Source of the DNA: DRKI01 sp011051875
Lineage (GTDB): Bacteria; Desulfobacterota; Desulfobulbia; Desulfobulbales; Desulfobulbaceae
DNA: 64,000 nt
Assembly: GCA_026990385.1 (NCBI GenBank)
Contig: JALXDL010000024.1
Span: 1-64,000 of the forward strand
Reading direction: 5' to 3'
How positions within the stretch are numbered: position 1 is the stretch's first letter; each line of letters begins with the position of its first letter. This document shows positions 15,252 to 24,091 of this stretch, in pieces. The position numbers and the translations under genes were made by a program. The notes under the pieces are model-generated. The model saw nothing but the letters and a program-made list of their open reading frames with translations. It had not been told where the DNA came from and did no database searches.

Positions 15252-16898
15252 CTACCGGGTCCGGCCCTGTTCCTTCCTTTTCCGCTCCATGACCAGGTAC
15301 TCGTCATACAGACCGCGAGCGGGCCGGAAGATCAGCCAGCCGTTATTGTAACGCGTTTTAACGCCTTCGTGTTCAAGCAGCCACAAATCTTTTTCATCCT
15401 CGACAAAAAGCAGGCAGTACCCCCCCTCCTGGTGGTGATAGGACCAGACCAGCTCCTTGGGAAGGATCGGCTGCCGGATGAGGGGCCTGGACAGGCGGGC
15501 GGCAAACTGGAACTGGTCCGCGAGGCGCGGCGGATAGACAGCGATATCGAAGCCATGTTCCTGGGCCTGGTGCATCGCGGCAAAGATATCACCCGGTTCA
15601 TAGAGCCGGTGCAGGGAGGTACGCAGGGAAAGCTGCAGAAAGACCAGGACCAGGACCGAGACCGTGGCGATCGTCCTGACCAGGGTGATCGTACCGGCAT
15701 GGCGCATGGTCCACAGAACCAGGGCGGCGAACAGCGGGCCAAGACCGAACCAGGCCGGCAGCCGGGTCAGCGGCCACGCATCGCCACCCTGCAGCGGCAG
15801 CAGGGAAAGCACGGGGATGACGGCGGCCGGCAGCAGGAAAAAGAACGTGACCGGCAGGATGCCGGGGCGACGTTCTTCCGTGACCAGGCCGAAACCGCGG
15901 GCCGCGGCCAGGTAGAACACGGGCAGCAGGGGCAGAAGGTAATGGACCTGCTTGCCACTGACCAAAGAGAGGAAGAGGAAGGCCGGCACCAGCGCCGTCA
16001 GGCAGAACCGGACCGCCAGGGAGCGGGACAGGGTCACCCGGCCCAGGCCCCGCCACAGACAGCCGCACAAGGTCCAGGGCAGCATGAGCAGGGGCAGGAA
16101 CGCCAGGTACCACCAGAAGGCGCGCTGGTGGGCAAAGGAACGGACCATGCGGCCGGCGGTCTGGCCGACCAGGAGGGTCTGTCCATATTCCTCGCCACCG
16201 GCTATGGCCGCGGGAATGGCCCAGGCCAGGGCCAGGCCGCAGGCCACGGCCACGGCGGCCAGGAATCCGCCGTACCAGCCGAGCCAGGCAGCACCCTTTC
16301 GCTCCTGCCACAGGGGGGCCAGCAGGGCCGGACCGGCCACGTAGACCAGGATCACGGGCCCCTTGGCCAGTACCCCCAGCGCCAGGGCCAGGGCAAACAG
16401 GGCCCAGCCGGCCACCGGCCTGCCCTGGTGGGCCAGCAGGAGACCATGCAGGGCCGCCAGGCTGAAGAATGCCACCAGCATGTCGAACATGGTCAGGGTG
16501 GAAAACAGGGCCCAGAAGAAGCTCCCGAGCAGGAAAAGAGGCACCAGCCGGCGAACGGCCGGATCATCCGGCCAGAGGCGCACCGCCAGGCTCCGGGCTA
16601 GGAGAATGGCGCCCAGGCCGAACAGGGGCGGCGTCACGCGGGCGGTCCACTCGTTGACCCCGAACAGCCACCAGCCGAGATGAATGAGCCAGAAAAGGAG
16701 CGGCGGCTTGTGGCTGTACGGTACGCCGTTGATGTGCGGTACGAGGAAGTTGCCGGAACGCCACATTTCCCAGGCCACGGAGAGATACCTGGTCTCGTCG
16801 ATGGGAATGGGTGGCCGTGCATAGAGGGAGGCCGCCAGGAGCAGAAGCCAGAGGAGAGCCCACAGGCCGTTCTCCCGCAGCATGGCGCGTAGGTTCAT
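15252..16898 (-). CDS. ArnT/PMT-like membrane glycosyltransferase (GT83)
   Basis: A 548-aa multi-pass protein. The first periplasmic loop holds PIDETRYLSVAWEMWRSGNF and YSHKPPLLFWL, typical of ArnT and other dolichyl/undecaprenyl-phosphate-sugar transferases. About ten further transmembrane segments and a soluble C-terminal domain (EDEKDLWLLEHEG) follow. It probably transfers a sugar from an undecaprenyl-phosphate donor to lipid A or another envelope acceptor. The start was set at MNLRAML; the longer frame upstream (to 17105) has non-coding composition. It lies just upstream of uppP in the same direction (gap 77 bp), which fits shared use of the lipid carrier. Acceptor and sugar cannot be told from sequence. 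Confidence 0.85.
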   Translation of the reverse strand: MNLRAMLRENGLWALLWLLLLAASLYARPPIPIDETRYLSVAWEMWRSGNFLVPHINGVPYSHKPPLLFWLIHLGWWLFGVNEWTARVTPPLFGLGAILLARSLAVRLWPDDPAVRRLVPLFLLGSFFWALFSTLTMFDMLVAFFSLAALHGLLLAHQGRPVAGWALFALALALGVLAKGPVILVYVAGPALLAPLWQERKGAAWLGWYGGFLAAVAVACGLALAWAIPAAIAGGEEYGQTLLVGQTAGRMVRSFAHQRAFWWYLAFLPLLMLPWTLCGCLWRGLGRVTLSRSLAVRFCLTALVPAFLFLSLVSGKQVHYLLPLLPVFYLAAARGFGLVTEERRPGILPVTFFFLLPAAVIPVLSLLPLQGGDAWPLTRLPAWFGLGPLFAALVLWTMRHAGTITLVRTIATVSVLVLVFLQLSLRTSLHRLYEPGDIFAAMHQAQEHGFDIAVYPPRLADQFQFAARLSRPLIRQPILPKELVWSYHHQEGGYCLLFVEDEKDLWLLEHEGVKTRYNNGWLIFRPARGLYDEYLVMERKRKEQGRTR

Positions 16899-17230
16899 AA
16901 TGGTGTCTTTCTGGTCGTGGCCGCTGTCGGCGGCAGGCCCGGGATTGATGGGCGCCGGTCGGACGGGCCCAGAAGATGCCTGCGGAAAACGTGCTGCGCC
17001 GCTCCCGGGAAGGCGGGAGGGCACCGGCAACAGGGAAACGGCTGATTCCGTCCCCTGCGCCCTGGTGAACCAGAAGCCTATACACCATTTACTACTGCAG
17101 GACAAGGAGTATTCCCGATCGGGAATCAGGCCTCCTCACAGGGCGGGCTCCAGGCCGGCCGGCCTAAACGAAGCCAGGCCACTGGTACCGGTGCACAATC
17201 CGAAGATAATGCCAGGTACCCTGTGACCGC
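16899..17230. other. 332-bp intergenic stretch, no gene seen
   Basis: Between the ArnT-like gene and the histidine kinase gene, both on the minus strand. It contains GGTACCCTGTGACCG near 17216, resembling part of the dispersed repeat tails. No supported coding sequence. Confidence 0.35.
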
Positions 17231-18694
17231 TCACCCCCACCGGTTGCCGCCGGAAGTGACAGGAGAGGTGGGCAGGATGAAATAGAAGTTGTTTCCCTCA
17301 TCCGTCGATTCACACCCCACCTTGCCGCCATGGACATCGATGACCCTGCGGATGAAGTCCAGGCCATGGCCGGAACCTTTCTGGCCGTCGCTGTTGAGGC
17401 CCCGCTCCCCTTCCTGGAAAATCCGCTTTTTCTCCTCATCGGTCAGGGGCGGCCCGGTGGTGAAGACATTGAACTTGATACCGGTCTGGCCGGGCACCGG
17501 AAAATCCTTCACCTCTTCGGAGCCGTAGGCAAGGGCCTTGCGCGGTCGGCCCTGATGATCGATGACCTCCCGGGTATACTTGACGGCGTTGGAAAACAGG
17601 TTGGCATAGACCTGGGACAAAAGGCCCACGTCAACCATGAGCGGGAATTCCTGCTCATACATGTTGGTCGGTTTTTCCACCGTGATCCCCTGGGCCTTCA
17701 GCCGGTCGGCATAGAGTTCGAGCTGGGGAATGATGATATCCCGCTCCACGTAGGTCTTCTGCGGCTGCACCACCAGGTGCCCCAGGGTGAAGTGTTCCTG
17801 GCGGAAGAGACTCTCGAGAAAAAGCGAAATCTGGGCATGGTGCTTGAGCAGGTCCTGGTGACAGGCCTCGATTTCCTGCCGCTCCCTGTCGAACTCGTCG
17901 ATAATGGCCAGCCACTCTTCCGGCTTGCCGTCCCCCGCCGCCAGGTTCCTCGCCTTTTCCTCGATGGCGCGAATGGCCTCGATCTTCTTCTCGAGCTGCC
18001 GGAACAGGTACTTGAGGTACATGTTGGGGATAATGACATTGTGGCCGATATCCCTGCCCAGGGCGTTCAGGAAACGCAGGTGTTCCAGGTGCCGGGCCGC
18101 GATCAGCCGGTTGTTCAGCTTGGGGCCGATCCAGCGGCAGAGGATATCCAGAAACGTCCGGTCCTCCTCCGACAGCCGGTGAAGGGGGGAGACGGCAAAG
18201 GCTCCGAGAACGGAATGATGGACAAAGTAGGGATCAGGCGTGAACAGGTCGCGATGGGGATCACCGCCCTTCCCGCGGACAAAGACCCGGGGCGGGTCCT
18301 GGCGGCCGTCCGGATCAGGACTGCCGGGCGTCAGGGGAAAGACCAGGGTGCCGTTCTCCTCGTAAGGGGTCTCGGAGACCCGGATCCACTCCTCGGCCGC
18401 CTCGGGCGGCTCCCGGAGCCCGAGCCGGCTGTCGCAGACACACTTGAAGTTCCCGCTGCCGGAACCGTACAGGTACATCCGCGCCTCCAGCCCGGCCAGC
18501 AGCGGCGGCACAGACACGCAGAGGCGAAAAAAAGGGTTGAGACTGTGCTGATTGTGCACCAGGTCGGCAAATGCCTTCAGCAGGCTCTCGTGATGGCAGC
18601 TGAGGCGGCGGCGGGAAAAGGCCTCCATTTTCCGGCGCAGCTCGGCGGATACCGGCTGCAGATCAGTGGCCACGAAAAATTGCTGACTGGACAT
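17231..18694 (-). CDS. Orphan sensor histidine-kinase-like protein
   Basis: 487 aa, soluble, no transmembrane segments. The N-terminal half (about residues 60-210) is a GAF-like sensory region. A dimerisation helix carries GRDIGHNVIIPNMYLKYLF, in which His is followed by Asn rather than the usual Glu/Asp. The C-terminal HATPase_c has the N-box NLFSNAVKYTRE and a G2-type GSGHGLDFIRRVIDVHGG. The usual DxGxG box reads VFTTGPPLTDEEKKRIFQEG, lacking the aspartate. No response regulator is adjacent. It may be an active but divergent kinase or an ATP-binding sensor without kinase activity. The start was placed at MSSQQFF because residues upstream look artificial. Confidence 0.75.
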   Translation of the reverse strand: MSSQQFFVATDLQPVSAELRRKMEAFSRRRLSCHHESLLKAFADLVHNQHSLNPFFRLCVSVPPLLAGLEARMYLYGSGSGNFKCVCDSRLGLREPPEAAEEWIRVSETPYEENGTLVFPLTPGSPDPDGRQDPPRVFVRGKGGDPHRDLFTPDPYFVHHSVLGAFAVSPLHRLSEEDRTFLDILCRWIGPKLNNRLIAARHLEHLRFLNALGRDIGHNVIIPNMYLKYLFRQLEKKIEAIRAIEEKARNLAAGDGKPEEWLAIIDEFDRERQEIEACHQDLLKHHAQISLFLESLFRQEHFTLGHLVVQPQKTYVERDIIIPQLELYADRLKAQGITVEKPTNMYEQEFPLMVDVGLLSQVYANLFSNAVKYTREVIDHQGRPRKALAYGSEEVKDFPVPGQTGIKFNVFTTGPPLTDEEKKRIFQEGERGLNSDGQKGSGHGLDFIRRVIDVHGGKVGCESTDEGNNFYFILPTSPVTSGGNRWG

Positions 18695-18716
18695 TGCACC
18701 CCCGGAAAAGATGGAG

Positions 18717-18870
18717 ATTGGCACAGGCACCCCGTCTCCGCGCAGAGGCGCCGGCCCGCACAGAGGGCCTGTAGCGAACCGGCACCCCTGGACAGCCCCG
18801 GGGCACCTGGGTCAACGTACAGTTTTGAGGATGTGAAAACAACGGGTCATCAATCCCGTGATCCGTCACG
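18717..18870 (+). repeat. Dispersed palindromic repeat, copy D
   Basis: TTGGCACAGGCACCCCGTCT, then GGGCCTGTAGCGAACCGGCA, a degenerate right arm CACCTGGGTCAACGTACAG, and the tail GAGGATGTGAAAACAACGGG ending CCCGTGATCCGTCACG. It is homologous to copy C at 5838 and sits directly upstream of the histidine kinase gene. Confidence 0.7.
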
Positions 18871-19514
18871 AAAAGATGCTCGCGATCTGTCCGCACATGA
18901 TATGGACCGGGGACCCGGCAGATCCGCGGACCGCGTCCCCTCCGGATCCGTGCCCACCACCCACGACCGGAGGAGGAGGGAAATTTTCCACGGCTGCCCG
19001 GACCGAAAGGGCGGCACCGGATCGGGGCGGCATCCGTTCCGGACCGGTGCCCCTTACCAGGATTTCCGGCTCACCTAAAAATCACCCAGAAACCCTCTTC
19101 TGTCAAGGAGTGAGAACAGGGAATCATCCAGGATACTGTTCCTGCGGCCAAAATTTACGGTCTGCACAGAAAGTAACCATTTTTTGCTTCTTTTTGTTGA
19201 CTCCCTCTCTTCAGGGAATTAGTTTTATTAATAGCTAATATAAATTTTTATTTCAAAAAAACTTGGCCCCAGGAAGACCGGTCCTGCCGCAGGGCTGCGG
19301 GAAAATGGCTGTTCCTGCGCCCGTTGGCCGCATCACCCCCTGCAGCAGAGAAACGCTGAAGCGGGCAACCGGTGCCCCTGCCGGTGCGATCCACGCCGGC
19401 CTGCAGGATAGAGGCACAGAGAGGACAAGGGCTTTTCTTGTGCATCCCGGGGCAAAATGAAAATCGCTCAATTCAGGCTGCAACAGATCAGCCACAACTC
19501 TTCAGGAGAATAAA
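18871..19514. other. Intergenic stretch of about 640 bp with an AT-rich upstream region
   Basis: No supported gene. Around 19170-19260 the base composition turns AT-rich, with TTGACT (19197-19202), a 17-bp spacer and TAGTTT (19220-19225), a weak promoter candidate for the following barrel gene with a long leader. CGCTCAATTCAGG at about 19466 recurs at 47416. Confidence 0.35.
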
Positions 19515-20132
19515 ATGAAAAAAATCGTATTGACTGCCGCTGCCCTGGCCTTTGTCGCGGTTCCCCTTGCTGCCGTGGCCGCTGATGGCATCTACCTCAA
19601 GGCAAACATCGGCGTCGGCATGGCCATGGATACCGACATCGACAACATTCCCAATGCCGCGGGAAGCGCCAAGATGACTTTTGATACCGGTTTTGTGGGG
19701 ACCGCCGCGGTCGGTTACGACTTTGCCAACCCCTTCCGCGTTGAAGGCGAATACCTGTGGCAGAAAAACGACCTGGACCGGCTGTCCTACAACAACGCCT
19801 ACGGCAATTTCAACCAGGGCGATCTGAAGACCCAGGCCCTGATGATCAACGGATATTATGATATCGACACCGGCTCGGCATGGACCCCCTTCATCGGCGC
19901 CGGCATCGGCTGGGCCAAGCTGGATCTCAGCGCGGCACCCCAGCTCGACATTTCCGACAATGACGATGTCTTTGCCTACCAGTTTATGGGCGGTGTGGCC
20001 TATGCCATCAGCGACCAGTGGAGCGTGGACGTACAGTATCGCTTCTTTGGCACCGACGACGCCTCCATCAATGGCGCTGATTTCGACCTCAACAGTAACG
20101 ACCTGATGGTCGGTGTCCGCTACACCTTCTGA
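19515..20132 (+). CDS. OmpA-like outer-membrane beta-barrel protein
   Basis: 205 aa with a clear Sec signal peptide (KKIVLTAAALAFVAVPLAAVAA). Repeated amphipathic strands follow (YLKANIGVGMAMDTDID, VGTAAVGYDFANPFRVEGEY, LMINGYYDIDTGSAWTPFIG, GAGIGWAKL, WSVDVQYRFFGTDD). It ends NDLMVGVRYTF, a BAM-type terminal Phe. The alternation of large polar loops fits an 8-strand barrel of the OmpA/Opa type. AGGAG precedes the ATG. A strong terminator follows at 20182, so it is probably monocistronic and well expressed. Ligand unknown. Confidence 0.85.
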   Translation: MKKIVLTAAALAFVAVPLAAVAADGIYLKANIGVGMAMDTDIDNIPNAAGSAKMTFDTGFVGTAAVGYDFANPFRVEGEYLWQKNDLDRLSYNNAYGNFNQGDLKTQALMINGYYDIDTGSAWTPFIGAGIGWAKLDLSAAPQLDISDNDDVFAYQFMGGVAYAISDQWSVDVQYRFFGTDDASINGADFDLNSNDLMVGVRYTF

Positions 20133-20181
20133 AAACCCGGCCATCTTTCCCTGGTTTCAGCCATGGAAAAAAACGCACACC

Positions 20182-20222
20182 GAAAGCATCGGAGCATGAG
20201 CGCTCCGGTGCTTTCTTTTTTT
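20182..20222 (+). terminator. Rho-independent terminator after the OmpA-like gene
   Basis: GAAAGCATCGGAGC (20182-20195) pairs with GCTCCGGTGCTTTC (20202-20215), 14 bp with one G-T pair and a 6-nt loop, followed by seven Ts. Confidence 0.9.
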
Positions 20223-20360
20223 GTTCTGCCTGAGAAACGGGCGGCCGTCGGTCTCCGGCCGGCCTGGCCATGTCTCATCAGGGGCCTGATATGATTTTTC
20301 GCCTGCACGGGATGTGAGGCGGGATATTCCATCAACCTTTTGCACAAGGAGGACGAGACA

Positions 20361-21779
20361 GTGAGAAAAGTGTACGTTACGGCACTCGCCGGCTGCCTGG
20401 CCCTGGGGATTGCTGCCCCGGCCCTGGCCGGCACCCGGCAGGACGACCTGGTCATGCAGCTCAAGCAGCTGGTGGAGCGCCAGCAGGAACAGCTCGACAG
20501 GCAGGCGCGGGAGATCGCGGCCCTGCGTGAGCAGTTCGCCCGGATCGCGGAAAACGGCGCTGCCCGGCAGGAAGAACAAAAAGCGAAAAAGAAACCGGAA
20601 GAGGGGTTGACCACGACCTGGAAGAACGGTCTCCGCTTCACCAGCGACGACAAAAAATTCAACATCAAGCTGGGCGGCCGGGTCCACCTGGACTGGGCCA
20701 ACATCGATGCGGACAGCCCCATGCAGGACACCCTGGCCGAGGCCGAGGGCAATCCACTGGAAGGAAACGGTTTCGAATTCAGGCGGGCGCGTCTCTATGT
20801 TGCCGGCGACATCTACAGTAACGTCACCTTCAAGGTCCAATACGATTTTGCCGGTGGCGACGCCGATTTCAGGGACGTCTACGTGGGTCTGAAAAAGCTG
20901 CCCGCCGTGGGCACCATCCTCTTTGGCCAGCAGAAGGAACCATTTTCCCTGGAATACCTGACATCCAGCAACTACACCACCTTCATGGAACGTTCCCTGC
21001 CCGTCGCCTTCGGACCCGGACGGAACACCGGCATCAAGATGTTCAACACCGCGCTTGACAGGCGGCTCACCTGGGCCATCGGCTGGTTCGACGATGCCGA
21101 CGACTTCGGCGACTCGTTCAACGACGTGTCCTCGTCCAATGTCACCATGCGGCTCACGGGCCTGCCCTGGTATGCGGACAACGGCGCCGGCCTGCTCCAC
21201 CTGGGCCTGAGCTACAGCCACCAGTTCCGCGACGAGGACAGCGATATCACCGTCAGGTACAGGGAACGGCCCGAGGCCCACATCAGCGACGCCCGGATGG
21301 TGAACACCGGCAAGATCCATGCCGACGGAGTGGACCTGGCCGCCTTTGAACTGGCCGCTGTCTACGGCCCACTCTCCCTGCAGGGCGAATACCTGATCTC
21401 CTCCGTGGACTCCACCGAGGCCGATGATCCGGACTTCTCCGGCTACTACGTTTACGGATCCTGGTTCATCACCGGTGAGCACCGTCCCTACAAGACCGGC
21501 AGCGGCGCCTTCGGCCGGGTGAAGCCGATCAAGGACTTTGCCATCGGCAGTGACGGCTGGGGCGCATGGGAAATCGCCCTGCGCTACTCGGACCTGGATC
21601 TGGGCGACGCCGCCATTCAGGGCGGCAGGCTGAAGGACTTCACCGCCGGGCTGAACTGGTACCTGAACCCCAACCTGCGCTGGATGCTCAATTACGTACA
21701 CGCCGACCTGAGTGATCGTGTCGATGTCAGCGACGGCAATGCCAACATCATCGAGACCAGGATGTCGCTGACGTTCTGA
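20361..21779 (+). CDS. Phosphate-selective porin O/P family (OprO/OprP-like)
   Basis: 472 aa. The GTG start is set by AGGAGG eight bases upstream; the in-frame ATG at 20340 lies before that site. The signal peptide is VRKVYVTALAGCLALGIAAP followed by ALA-G. The periplasmic coiled coil is KQLVERQQEQLDRQAREIAA. A 16-strand porin barrel follows with FKVQYDFAGGDADFRDVYVG and the family motif FGQQKEPFSLEYLTSS, ending MSLTF. Family members are trimeric channels for phosphate or polyphosphate. The pst locus directly downstream (convergent) supports a phosphate role. Only a weak Pho-box-like pair was seen upstream. Confidence 0.88.
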   Translation: MRKVYVTALAGCLALGIAAPALAGTRQDDLVMQLKQLVERQQEQLDRQAREIAALREQFARIAENGAARQEEQKAKKKPEEGLTTTWKNGLRFTSDDKKFNIKLGGRVHLDWANIDADSPMQDTLAEAEGNPLEGNGFEFRRARLYVAGDIYSNVTFKVQYDFAGGDADFRDVYVGLKKLPAVGTILFGQQKEPFSLEYLTSSNYTTFMERSLPVAFGPGRNTGIKMFNTALDRRLTWAIGWFDDADDFGDSFNDVSSSNVTMRLTGLPWYADNGAGLLHLGLSYSHQFRDEDSDITVRYRERPEAHISDARMVNTGKIHADGVDLAAFELAAVYGPLSLQGEYLISSVDSTEADDPDFSGYYVYGSWFITGEHRPYKTGSGAFGRVKPIKDFAIGSDGWGAWEIALRYSDLDLGDAAIQGGRLKDFTAGLNWYLNPNLRWMLNYVHADLSDRVDVSDGNANIIETRMSLTF

Positions 21780-21810
21780 TCCGCCGGCCGGTCCAACACG
21801 GACCGACACC

Positions 21811-21845
21811 GCCGGGGGCAGGAGGAGCCGTCTCTTGCCCCCGGC
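21811..21845. terminator. Stem-loop between convergent porin and pstB
   Basis: GCCGGGGGCA (21811-21820) pairs perfectly with TGCCCCCGGC (21836-21845). It is located between the two convergent stop codons. There is no long T-run on either side, so termination strength is uncertain. Confidence 0.5.
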
Positions 21846-21851
21846 CTGTCT

Positions 21852-22736
21852 TCAGCCGAACCGCCCTGTAATGTAGTCTTCGGTGAGCCTGTGGCGGGGA
21901 TTGGTGAAGATACGGTCCGTGGGACCAACCTCGACCAGGGTGCCAAGGTGGAAATAGGCCGTGCGCTGGGAAACGCGGGCCGCCTGCTGCATGTTGTGGG
22001 TGACGATGACGATGGTATACTGTTCCTGGAGCTCGGCGATGAGGTCTTCAACCGTGGCTGTGGCAATGGGATCCAGGGCCGAACAGGGCTCGTCCATGAG
22101 GATCACCTCCGGCTGGACAGCAATGGCCCGGGCAATACAGAGCCGCTGCTGCTGCCCGCCGGAAAGCCCGGTTCCGGGCTGGTCGAGCCGGTCGCTGACC
22201 TCCTGCCACAGGCCAGCCTTTTTCAACGAATTCTCAACGAGAACATCCAGTTCACCCCTGTTTTCGGCCAGGCCGTGGATCCTGGGGCCATAGGCGACGT
22301 TGTCATAGATGGATTTGGGAAACGGGTTGGGTTTCTGAAAGACCATCCCTACCCGGGCCCGCAGGGGGACCACGTCAACGCGACGATCATAGATGTCAAG
22401 ATCATCGAGCAGGATCCGGCCGCTGACGCGACAGGTATCCACGGTATCGTTCATCCGGTTCAGGCAGCGCAGAAAGGTGGACTTGCCGCACCCTGACGGC
22501 CCGATCATGGCCAGGACCTCGTTGTGGGCGATGTCGATGGAAACATCCCTGATGGCATGCTTCTCGCCGTAATAGACATTGACATCCCTGCAGGTCATGC
22601 GGGGAGCTTCCACAAAGGGCTCTCCCACGGTACCGACCTTTTCGGTCCATGGCGCCACGGCGCCGTCTCTCTCCTGTCCCGCATGTGCATCCACTGCCGG
22701 ATACGGCATCTCGCTTCTCTCCAACGCTGCCTGCAT
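21852..22736 (-). CDS. pstB: Phosphate ABC transporter ATP-binding protein PstB
   Basis: 294 aa. ABC ATPase motifs in order: Walker A GPSGCGKST, Q-loop VFQKPNPFP, signature LSGGQQQR, Walker B VILMDEPCSALDP, and H-loop VTHNMQQAARVS. The FQKPNPFPKSIYDNVAYG stretch is diagnostic of PstB. It energises phosphate uptake on the cytosolic face. An N-terminal extension of about 40 residues precedes the core; an internal start is possible. It is the last gene of the phoU-pstC-pstA-pstS-pstB run, 131 bp after pstS. Confidence 0.95.
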   Translation of the reverse strand: MQAALERSEMPYPAVDAHAGQERDGAVAPWTEKVGTVGEPFVEAPRMTCRDVNVYYGEKHAIRDVSIDIAHNEVLAMIGPSGCGKSTFLRCLNRMNDTVDTCRVSGRILLDDLDIYDRRVDVVPLRARVGMVFQKPNPFPKSIYDNVAYGPRIHGLAENRGELDVLVENSLKKAGLWQEVSDRLDQPGTGLSGGQQQRLCIARAIAVQPEVILMDEPCSALDPIATATVEDLIAELQEQYTIVIVTHNMQQAARVSQRTAYFHLGTLVEVGPTDRIFTNPRHRLTEDYITGRFG

Positions 22737-22867
22737 GGCCTCACTCCCTGTTCAGGTACCTGGCGGCCCCTGCCACAACAACCGGAAGGACAGGGCCCAG
22801 AGGCCCCGCCCCGCCCTCTTCGCCAGAGGCCCAGACCAAACCGGTTTCAGTGCCCTGGCTTCTGCCA

Positions 22868-23923
22868 TCACTCCAGGACCAGGGGTTTCAGGTCCGCGGC
22901 ATCGGCACCATACTGCCGCCGTTCTTCCGCCGGCATGGGAATAAGTCCCTTGTCCGCGAGATAGCCGTCCTCTCCCCAGGCCCGATCACTGGTGAACTCG
23001 GCAATGTATTCGCGCATGCCGGGAATAACACCGACATGGGCATCCTTTACGTAAAAATACAGGGGCCTGGAGACGGGATACCGGCCACTGGCAATATTGT
23101 CAAAGGATGGTTCTTCCCCGTCCACCAGCGACCCCTGGATACGGTCGCCATTCTGATCGAGAAAGCTGAACCCGAAGATCCCCACGGCCCTGGGATTGGC
23201 CTCGAGTTTCTGGACAATGAGATTGTCATTTTCTCCGGCCTCGATATAGGCGCCATCCTCGCGAATGGTGTGACAGATCGCCTTGAACCGGCTCTTGTCC
23301 GTCGTCTTCAGGGCCTTGATCCAGTCAAAGGTCGAACAGCCGCCCTGCATGGCCAGTTCGACAAAGGCATCGCGTGTCCCGGAGGTGGGTGGCGGTCCCA
23401 GGACCTCGATCCTGGTGTCGGGCAGGGCGGGATCAACATCCTTCCAGGTCCGGTAGGGATTGGGCACCAGCCTGCCACTCTCCCCGGATACCGGCACCTC
23501 GGCGGCCAGGGCGAGAAAGATGTCCTTCCTGGACAAGCGCATCCGCGGAGCCTCCTTGGAGTTGGCCAGGACAATACCGTCGTAACCGATCCTGACCTCG
23601 GTGATCCTGTCGACACCGTTCTTCCGGCAGTTCGCGTATTCTGATTGCTTTATGCGGCGGGATGCATTGGTGATATCGGGCGTCTCGATACCCACACCGG
23701 CGCAAAACAGCTTCATGCCGCCGCCGGATCCCGTGGATTCGATCTTTGGCGTCTTGAAACGGGTGGTCTTGCCAAACTGTTCCGCCACAGTGGTGGCAAA
23801 GGGATACACCGTCGACGAGCCGACGATGGAGATGTAATCACGGCCCCTGGCAGCGACCGCCGGTGGCACGGCAACAGCAGCACCCAGAAGGGCAACAGCA
23901 ACACTGAAATCTTTCCTCAACAT
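22868..23923 (-). CDS. pstS: Periplasmic phosphate-binding protein PstS
   Basis: 351 aa. The start is at MLRKDFS, preceded by AAGGAGAGG. Signal peptide SVAVALLGAAVAVPPAVAA. Phosphate-binding loops of the PBP-like family include SIVGSSTVYPFA, ESTGSGGGMKLFC, PDITNASRRI, and PPPTSGTRDAFVEL. It delivers phosphate to PstCA. It has an unusual position between pstA and pstB instead of leading the operon. A Pho-box-like array lies about 110 bp upstream, giving it a likely promoter of its own. Confidence 0.93.
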   Translation of the reverse strand: MLRKDFSVAVALLGAAVAVPPAVAARGRDYISIVGSSTVYPFATTVAEQFGKTTRFKTPKIESTGSGGGMKLFCAGVGIETPDITNASRRIKQSEYANCRKNGVDRITEVRIGYDGIVLANSKEAPRMRLSRKDIFLALAAEVPVSGESGRLVPNPYRTWKDVDPALPDTRIEVLGPPPTSGTRDAFVELAMQGGCSTFDWIKALKTTDKSRFKAICHTIREDGAYIEAGENDNLIVQKLEANPRAVGIFGFSFLDQNGDRIQGSLVDGEEPSFDNIASGRYPVSRPLYFYVKDAHVGVIPGMREYIAEFTSDRAWGEDGYLADKGLIPMPAEERRQYGADAADLKPLVLE

Positions 23924-24033
23924 ATTCTTCCTCTCCTTGAATAATGGTCCGTCCATGGCCGGGTGGGGCTTCCCTGTCCATCCCGGCCTCCCTGGTTTCG
24001 CCGTGCAACGATAGCGCCCCAATATGAGCAACC

Positions 24034-24062
24034 GGTTAGGATTCGGTTCGAAGACTGTTCGA
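24034..24062 (-). promoter_or_regulatory. Pho-box-like direct repeats upstream of pstS
   Basis: On the plus strand GGTTAGG (24034), GGTTCGA (24045) and TGTTCGA (24056) recur every 11 bp. Read toward pstS the first is CCTAACC. Spacing and orientation match the array upstream of phoU. Confidence 0.55.
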
Positions 24063-24091
24063 TTGCGACATGGCGGACAGTTGACAATGCA

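Noticed and set aside
15243..16601. 452-aa plus-strand frame rich in Gln and Gly
   Set aside because: Antisense of the ArnT-like gene; biased composition is a codon-shadow effect.
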